Origin: Paraburkholderia flava
Lineage (GTDB): Bacteria > Pseudomonadota > Gammaproteobacteria > Burkholderiales > Burkholderiaceae
DNA length: 64,000 nucleotides
Direction: 5' to 3'
Assembly (NCBI RefSeq): GCF_004359985.1
Contig: NZ_SMRO01000002.1
Coordinates: 879,135 to 943,134 of the forward strand
In this document: positions 59,212-64,000 of the stretch, in pieces
Numbering within the stretch: position 1 is the stretch's first letter
Layout of the letters: each line of letters begins with the position of its first letter
Position numbers and translations under genes: made by a program
The notes under the pieces: generated by a model
What the model was told of the DNA's origin: nothing
The model's database searches: none
What the model saw: the letters and a program-made list of their open reading frames with translations, nothing else

Positions 59212-62200
59212 ATGAAAAACCACTATCCTACGGGGCCATCAGACGTACCGGCCGGTTTTACGCGTCCCAACGCATCGTATAAACGTAAAGCCTGGCTCGC
59301 GGTAGCGGGGCTGATTACGTTCATCGCGCTTTACCTCGCATTGACCGTCTGGTTTGCAATGACGGGCATTAACCGGCTGCTGGCACTCAACGCACATTCG
59401 AACCCGGTCGATTTCCTCGTCTGCGCGTGCAGTCTGTTTCTGACGGTGTTCCTGATCAAGGCGTTGTTCTTCGTCAGGAAGGGCGAGTATGCGGGCGTGA
59501 TCGAACTCAAGCGCGCGGAGCAGCCGAACCTGTTCGCTTTTCTCGACCAGGTAGCCGACGATGCCGGCGCACCGAGGCCGCACAAAGTATTCGTGAGCGG
59601 TCGGGTCAATGCGGCGGTGTTCTACGACCTGTCGCTCGTCAATCTTGTATTTCCGTCGCGAAAGAATCTGGAGATCGGGCTCGGCCTCGTGAACATGCTC
59701 AACCTGGGCGAGTTCAAGGCGGTCTGTGCGCACGAGTTCGGGCACTTCGCGCAACGCTCGATGGCGCTCGGGCGATGGGTGTACACCACGCAGCAGATCG
59801 CCGCGCATATCGTCGGTAAGCGCGATGCACTGGATGGTTTCCTGCTGAGCCTGTCGCGTTTCGACTTTCGCATCGCGTGGATCGGTTGGGGGCTGAGTCT
59901 CATCGTGTGGGCGCTGCGCTCGATCGTCGATACCGGCTTCCGTCTGGTGATGATCGTGCAGCGCGCGCTGTCGCGCGAGATGGAAATGCAGGCCGACCTG
60001 GTCGCCGTGTCGCTCACCGGCAGCGACGCGCTGATCCACGCATTGCATCAGTTGCAGGTGGCCGACGACGCGTGGGAGCGCGCCGTGGGTTTCGTGCGTG
60101 GCGAGGCCGCTTCCGAACGTCCTCCGCGCGACGTCTTCGTCGTGCAGCAGACCATTGCGACCCGGCTCGGACGGATCTACAACGATCCGGCTTACGGTCA
60201 GCGGCCGCAGGTGCCTGTCGGCGACGCGTCGGCGTTTCGCATCTTCAAGGCCGAGCTCGCGCAGCCGCCGCGCATGTGGGCAACGCATCCGCGCAACCAC
60301 GAGCGCGAAGAAAACGCGAAGCGTACCTACCTGTTTGCACCGGAAGACACACGCAGTGCCTGGTCTCTTTTCGATCACGCACCGGACCTGCGCGAGCGCG
60401 TGACCCAGGAGCTGATCGGCAAGACCGAGCACGCTGCGGTCGAGCAGGATGTCACGTTGCAGCGGCTCGACGATCAATTCGCCATCGAGCAGATGAAACC
60501 GCATTACCGCGGCATCTATCTGGGCTTCCCCTTTACGCGACACACCGCGCGTGCCGACGCGCTGTACGAGCAGATACCGGCAGACGACGCACTCGATCCG
60601 GAAACGCTGTACCCCGCATCGATCAGTCAGGATCTGGAAGCGCTGCGTTCGCTGGACCAGGAGCACGCGTTACTGCGTTCGTTGCGCGACGGCGTGTACA
60701 CCGCCGCCGACGGCGTGATTCGCCATCGCGGACGCATCCTCAAGCACAGCGAGCTGCAGCCGGCGATCGATGCAGTGGGGAAGGAGCGTGCCGAAGTACG
60801 CACGCGTCTGGCGGACGTGCTCAAGCACGTGCGTAGCCTGCATCACGCGCACGCCGAACAGCTGTCGCCGCAATGGGCTGCGTATCTCAAAGCGCTGTTG
60901 CACGTGCTGCACTATGCGCATCATGCCGAAGCTGAACTGCGCGACACGCAAGCCGCGCTCGCACGTTGCTGGCGACGCGTGACCGCGAGCGGGTCGGTCG
61001 ACAAGCGCGGTGTGAAGGACGTGCTGACCCATGCGGAGGCTGTGCACCGCGCGCTGCTCAATGTGTTCGATCACGCGAACTATGTTCAGCCGGGCGAGCG
61101 GGTGCTGACCGAGCTTGGCCAGGAAAGCTGGTCCGCGATGTTGGGTGAGCTGGGTCTGCGTGGTCCAGTGCGCGAGAACATCAACGAGTGGCTGCGCATC
61201 GTGGATAGCTGGATCAATCACACGGCCGGCTGCCTGTCGCGGCTCGGCCGTGCGGTGCTCGGCGAGTTGCTGCGTACCGAGGCGAGCATCGCTGCAGCGA
61301 CGCATGGTGAGGCGCTGCCGGAAGCGCCGGCCACCGTGCCCGCGTGTCCTCCCGCTTACAACACGCTCGTCATCGATACCGAGCGCTTCCAGCAGGTCGA
61401 GCACCTCGATTTCTGGGACCGTTTTCGCTCGGCCAGCGGATTCTTCCCAGGGCTCGCGCGTGCCGCTGTGGCTGTTGGCATTGTCGGGTCGGTGCTGGCG
61501 TTCGGCTGGTCGATCGACAAGGCCACCGTGGTGGTCTACAACCCGTTGGCGCGGCCGGTGGTGACGACCGTCGACGGAAAGCGGCTCACACTCGCGCCCA
61601 ACGCGTATGCGCGCGTCGAGATTCACTCCGGTCGCGATATCGCCGTGGAGACGCACACGCAGGACGGCGATCCGATCGAAGCGTTCAACGCACCGATCAA
61701 TCGCGCCGACAAGGACGTGGTCTACACCGTGGCAGGCGCTGCGCCGTTGCGTCGATGGACAGCAACCTATGGCGTGAGCCGCGCAGATCCCGCGCGTCTG
61801 CTGCCGCCGCAACGCTGGCAGCCTGCAACCACGGACGTGGTATTCGCCCCACCGCCCACGCGCATCCAGAGCCAGGGCGGCGGTACGCGCACGGTGCTGC
61901 AGGATACGGCTGATCTGTCGCCCGACGTGCTCGTCGAGCAGTTGAACGACAAGGCCGCCGCAACGCCGATGCTGCTGTCGCATGTGCGTTTCGATGCGCC
62001 GGACACCGCCTACCTCGCCGACTGGTTGAGCCTCGCCGGCAGCGTTCCCGGTTTCGACGAGGCCTTCGCGGCTCGCCGTGCGCGCTTCCCGATCGACGTG
62101 ACGGCCATGCGCTTCGAGCAGGACGCGGTGAAGGGCACGGCGGCACACGATACCGTGTGTGCGCGGCAGCGGGCACTGGCCGACAGGTCACCCGACCACT

Positions 62201-63021
62201 CGGACCTGGCCTACCTCGTCACGCGGTGCATGCCGGATGGTCCTGCTCAGGACGCCGCGTTCGAAGCCGGGCATCGACACTGGCCCGATTCCGGGTGGTA
62301 TGCGAACGGCGCTGGCTGGAACGCCAGCATCCACGGGCGTTACCGTGACGCAGTGGCGGATTACGAGGTGGTGATGTCGACGAGCCCCGCACTGCGCCAG
62401 TCGGTAGCAGTCGAATTGCTGCGAGCGGCGCGCCTGGTCGATCCGGAAGCCGCGAAGTCTCGCGAGGCGTTGCTGGCCCAGCAGTCTTCGTCGGTGCGTG
62501 ATCTGCTGATGTACGAGCATGGAGACGCATCGACTCCCGGCGCGTATCGACCGATTGCGTTCCTCGTCGCCGGCAGGCTCGACGAGGCGGTGTCGTTTTC
62601 CGAAGGTACGCCTGCTGAGGCCCATGTGCTGCGGATGGCGGCGGCATCGTCCGGCGCGTCGGCCGCGCTGCGCGCGCGTGCGCAAAGCATGGCCGCCGAC
62701 GCAGGCATCGACCAGAACACGGCGGTACTCGCGCTAGGCATGGGCGTCCCTGCGAGCACGCCTGCTGTCCATTCTTTCCTGACGACGCTGGCTACGCAGT
62801 ACGGCATCCCGGATCTGTCGGGCAGGCTGGAGCGCTTCCTCACGCTGGCTCGTCGTGGCGATGCGTCGGCGGCGGCGCATGTGCTGGACGGTCTGCCTGT
62901 GGTGCTGCGTGCGCAGGCGTTGATGGCGGGGATCTATGTGACGGGCGATCGCGCGCCGGAAGAGTGGCGCACGTTTGTACGGCGTGCGCTGTTTGCGGTG
63001 GAGCGGCCTTATCTGGCGTAG
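59212..63021 (+). CDS. Large M48-type membrane zinc metallopeptidase
   Basis: A 1269-residue protein, far larger than HtpX-like M48 enzymes (about 290). The N-terminal part has transmembrane helices at about 27-50 and 66-88. The zinc motif HEFGH is at 174-178, the third ligand E258 is in SREMEMQAD (254-262), and a hydrophobic stretch covers about 221-250. A long helical region (about 400-700) follows, then a single helix near 750-770 and a roughly 500-residue C-terminal domain that begins with a beta-like segment (TVVVYNPLARPVVTTVDGK) and ends in helical TPR-like sequence. All three zinc ligands are present, so it is probably active. Substrate and function unknown. No Shine-Dalgarno is seen at this start. 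Confidence 0.82.
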   Translation: MKNHYPTGPSDVPAGFTRPNASYKRKAWLAVAGLITFIALYLALTVWFAMTGINRLLALNAHSNPVDFLVCACSLFLTVFLIKALFFVRKGEYAGVIELKRAEQPNLFAFLDQVADDAGAPRPHKVFVSGRVNAAVFYDLSLVNLVFPSRKNLEIGLGLVNMLNLGEFKAVCAHEFGHFAQRSMALGRWVYTTQQIAAHIVGKRDALDGFLLSLSRFDFRIAWIGWGLSLIVWALRSIVDTGFRLVMIVQRALSREMEMQADLVAVSLTGSDALIHALHQLQVADDAWERAVGFVRGEAASERPPRDVFVVQQTIATRLGRIYNDPAYGQRPQVPVGDASAFRIFKAELAQPPRMWATHPRNHEREENAKRTYLFAPEDTRSAWSLFDHAPDLRERVTQELIGKTEHAAVEQDVTLQRLDDQFAIEQMKPHYRGIYLGFPFTRHTARADALYEQIPADDALDPETLYPASISQDLEALRSLDQEHALLRSLRDGVYTAADGVIRHRGRILKHSELQPAIDAVGKERAEVRTRLADVLKHVRSLHHAHAEQLSPQWAAYLKALLHVLHYAHHAEAELRDTQAALARCWRRVTASGSVDKRGVKDVLTHAEAVHRALLNVFDHANYVQPGERVLTELGQESWSAMLGELGLRGPVRENINEWLRIVDSWINHTAGCLSRLGRAVLGELLRTEASIAAATHGEALPEAPATVPACPPAYNTLVIDTERFQQVEHLDFWDRFRSASGFFPGLARAAVAVGIVGSVLAFGWSIDKATVVVYNPLARPVVTTVDGKRLTLAPNAYARVEIHSGRDIAVETHTQDGDPIEAFNAPINRADKDVVYTVAGAAPLRRWTATYGVSRADPARLLPPQRWQPATTDVVFAPPPTRIQSQGGGTRTVLQDTADLSPDVLVEQLNDKAAATPMLLSHVRFDAPDTAYLADWLSLAGSVPGFDEAFAARRARFPIDVTAMRFEQDAVKGTAAHDTVCARQRALADRSPDHSDLAYLVTRCMPDGPAQDAAFEAGHRHWPDSGWYANGAGWNASIHGRYRDAVADYEVVMSTSPALRQSVAVELLRAARLVDPEAAKSREALLAQQSSSVRDLLMYEHGDASTPGAYRPIAFLVAGRLDEAVSFSEGTPAEAHVLRMAAASSGASAALRARAQSMAADAGIDQNTAVLALGMGVPASTPAVHSFLTTLATQYGIPDLSGRLERFLTLARRGDASAAAHVLDGLPVVLRAQALMAGIYVTGDRAPEEWRTFVRRALFAVERPYLA

Positions 63022-63063
63022 GCGAGGGGGGCGTGGCGTAGTAGCGCGGCTTAAAGAGCTGCG

Positions 63064-63771
63064 CTACTTCGTGGAATCGTCTTGCGCGAAAAGTTGCCCA
63101 CCCACCGTCAACGGCAACCCTGCAACAAAATACGCATGCACCCGATGCGCAAACCGCCTGAGCGTCGTCACGATATCCCTGTTCGCCCGCGTGAGCGCGT
63201 TATAACCGAGCACTGCCGGAATCGCGACGAACAGCCCGAAGGCGGTCATGATCAGCGATTCACCGACCGGTCCCGCGACCTGGTCGATCGAGGTCTGCCC
63301 GGTCTCGCTGATCACGAGCAACGCGTGATAGATGCCCCACACGGTGCCGAAGAGGCCGACGAACGGCGCCGTGCTGCCGATCGACGCAAGCAGCGCGAGG
63401 CCGCCCTGCATCCGCACGATTGTTTCGTCCATCGTGTCCTGTAGCCGTCGCTCGATCCAGTCGGACACGTCGATGCGGCCGCTCAGATGCGACGGCGTGT
63501 CCCGATGATGTTCCGCCGCGTCGTAGCCCGCACGCGCGAGTGCAAGCAGCGGATCGTTGTGGCGCTCGAGCGTCCACGCATCGTCGAAAGAACCGCTTTG
63601 CCGGAAGCGTGCATCGGTGCGCGCGGTCGCGCGGCGGATGCGCGCGATGCGGTAGAACTTGATGACGATCACCAGCCACGACACGATCGACATCACCGTC
63701 AGCACGACCAGAATGCCGCGCGTCGCGAAGTCGCCGTTCTCCCAGATGTTCGCGAGGCCGTATTGCTCCAT
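63064..63771 (-). CDS. exbB: MotA/TolQ/ExbB proton-channel protein (ExbB-like)
   Basis: A 235-residue inner-membrane protein with three predicted transmembrane helices. The first is at about residues 17-37 (ATRGILVVLTVMSIVSWLVI). The pair near 148-215 carries the signature GGLALLASIGSTAPFVGLFGTVWGI and ESLIMTAFGLFVAIPAV. It energises a TonB- or TolA-type partner using the proton gradient. No exbD or tonB gene is found downstream (the convergent M48 gene ends 42 bases away) or in the 229 bases upstream within the window. The start at 63771 (MEQYGLANI) is chosen; the frame is open to 63891. Confidence 0.88.
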   Translation of the reverse strand: MEQYGLANIWENGDFATRGILVVLTVMSIVSWLVIVIKFYRIARIRRATARTDARFRQSGSFDDAWTLERHNDPLLALARAGYDAAEHHRDTPSHLSGRIDVSDWIERRLQDTMDETIVRMQGGLALLASIGSTAPFVGLFGTVWGIYHALLVISETGQTSIDQVAGPVGESLIMTAFGLFVAIPAVLGYNALTRANRDIVTTLRRFAHRVHAYFVAGLPLTVGGQLFAQDDSTK

Positions 63772-64000
63772 GAGCGTTTCCTTCGAAGCGAGGTGGGGGC
63801 GATTGGCGGGCGGGGACCACGGTGTGTGCGGCATCGTCTCGGCGGTTATTGTGCTCCTGTCCGCAGCAGGGCGGCGATTTTCACCGACCACTCGCTTCGA
63901 ACGAAGCGAAGCAAAGCAAAAGTTTTTCTATTGCCACGGCCTAAATATCATCGTTTGTCCGCACATCGGTACAGGTTCACAGTCGCGTCACCCTCCATCA
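63772..64000. other. Region upstream of exbB with a small palindrome
   Basis: 229 bases to the window edge without a supported gene. CGCTTCG (63893-63899) and CGAAGCG (63902-63908) form a perfect 7-bp inverted repeat followed by AAGCAAAG repeats. This gap presumably carries the exbB promoter. No convincing Fur-type box could be recognised by eye. Confidence 0.35.

Noticed and set aside
63893..63908. Fur box before exbB
   Set aside because: The inverted repeat CGCTTCG-AA-CGAAGCG does not resemble the AT-rich Fur consensus, so iron control cannot be claimed.

Overview
The window looks like chromosomal DNA of a betaproteobacterium of the Burkholderiaceae, most like Paraburkholderia or Burkholderia. 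The reasons are the high G+C (mostly low to mid 60s percent by eye), the recognisable gene orders (thrS-infC-rpmI-rplT-pheS-pheT-ihfA-merR-tRNA-Pro; uvrD-mtnN; the AaeXAB-like efflux operon with its own outer-membrane factor) and the dispersed intergenic repeat with its GCGCC-GCGA-GGCGC hairpins. No phage, transposase, CRISPR array or plasmid function was found. Species cannot be decided from the sequence alone.

Layout. 1-290: tandem 59-bp REP-like repeats. 298-8436: stress and envelope genes (fadH, a DUF4397 lipoprotein, an entericidin-like lipoprotein, two DUF1328 membrane peptides, a ferritin-like protein, then a catalase-like peroxidase / ECF sigma / anti-sigma locus). 8532-15780: galU and valS on the minus strand, then uvrD-mtnN on the plus strand, followed by a duplicated 3' end of mtnN. 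16035-20209: prpE and a fosmidomycin-resistance-type MFS pump on the minus strand, separated by about 1 kb of repeats that includes a roughly 720-bp inverted repeat. 20698-28318: a chemoreceptor with a sigma-28-like promoter, a four-gene tripartite efflux operon and its divergent LysR regulator. 28472-37645: mixed metabolic and membrane genes (metallophosphoesterase, FAD oxidase, wrbA, YihY, a methyltransferase, metY with a hydrolase, a CBS protein). 37836-47940: an MFS-acyltransferase fusion, aroC, ETF-QO, an SDR, a hotdog thioesterase, a PAS-LuxR regulator, scoAB, a hydrolase and a RidA protein.

48004-58828 is the information-processing block: relA, tRNA-Val(GAC), thrS, infC (with an ATC start), rpmI, rplT, pheS, pheT, ihfA, a MerR-type gene and tRNA-Pro(GGG), with several clear terminators and a perfect 30-bp palindrome before rpmI. 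58871-64000 looks more accessory: an AT-richer gap after tRNA-Pro, a 1269-residue M48-type membrane metallopeptidase with a large C-terminal extension, and a convergent exbB with no visible exbD or tonB.

How the genes work together. ETF-QO, FadH, the SDR, the thioesterase and ScoAB point to fatty-acid, ketone and acyl-CoA metabolism. The catalase, ferritin-like protein, WrbA and ECF unit point to oxidative-stress handling. RelA plus the synthetase/IF3/L35/L20/IHF block is translation and global control. Most of the window is ordinary core chromosome. The observations most worth following are the giant inverted repeat and its relatives, the duplicated mtnN tail, the large M48 protein, the perfect palindromes near rpmI, the entericidin gene and ETF-QO, and the catalase/ECF/anti-sigma module.
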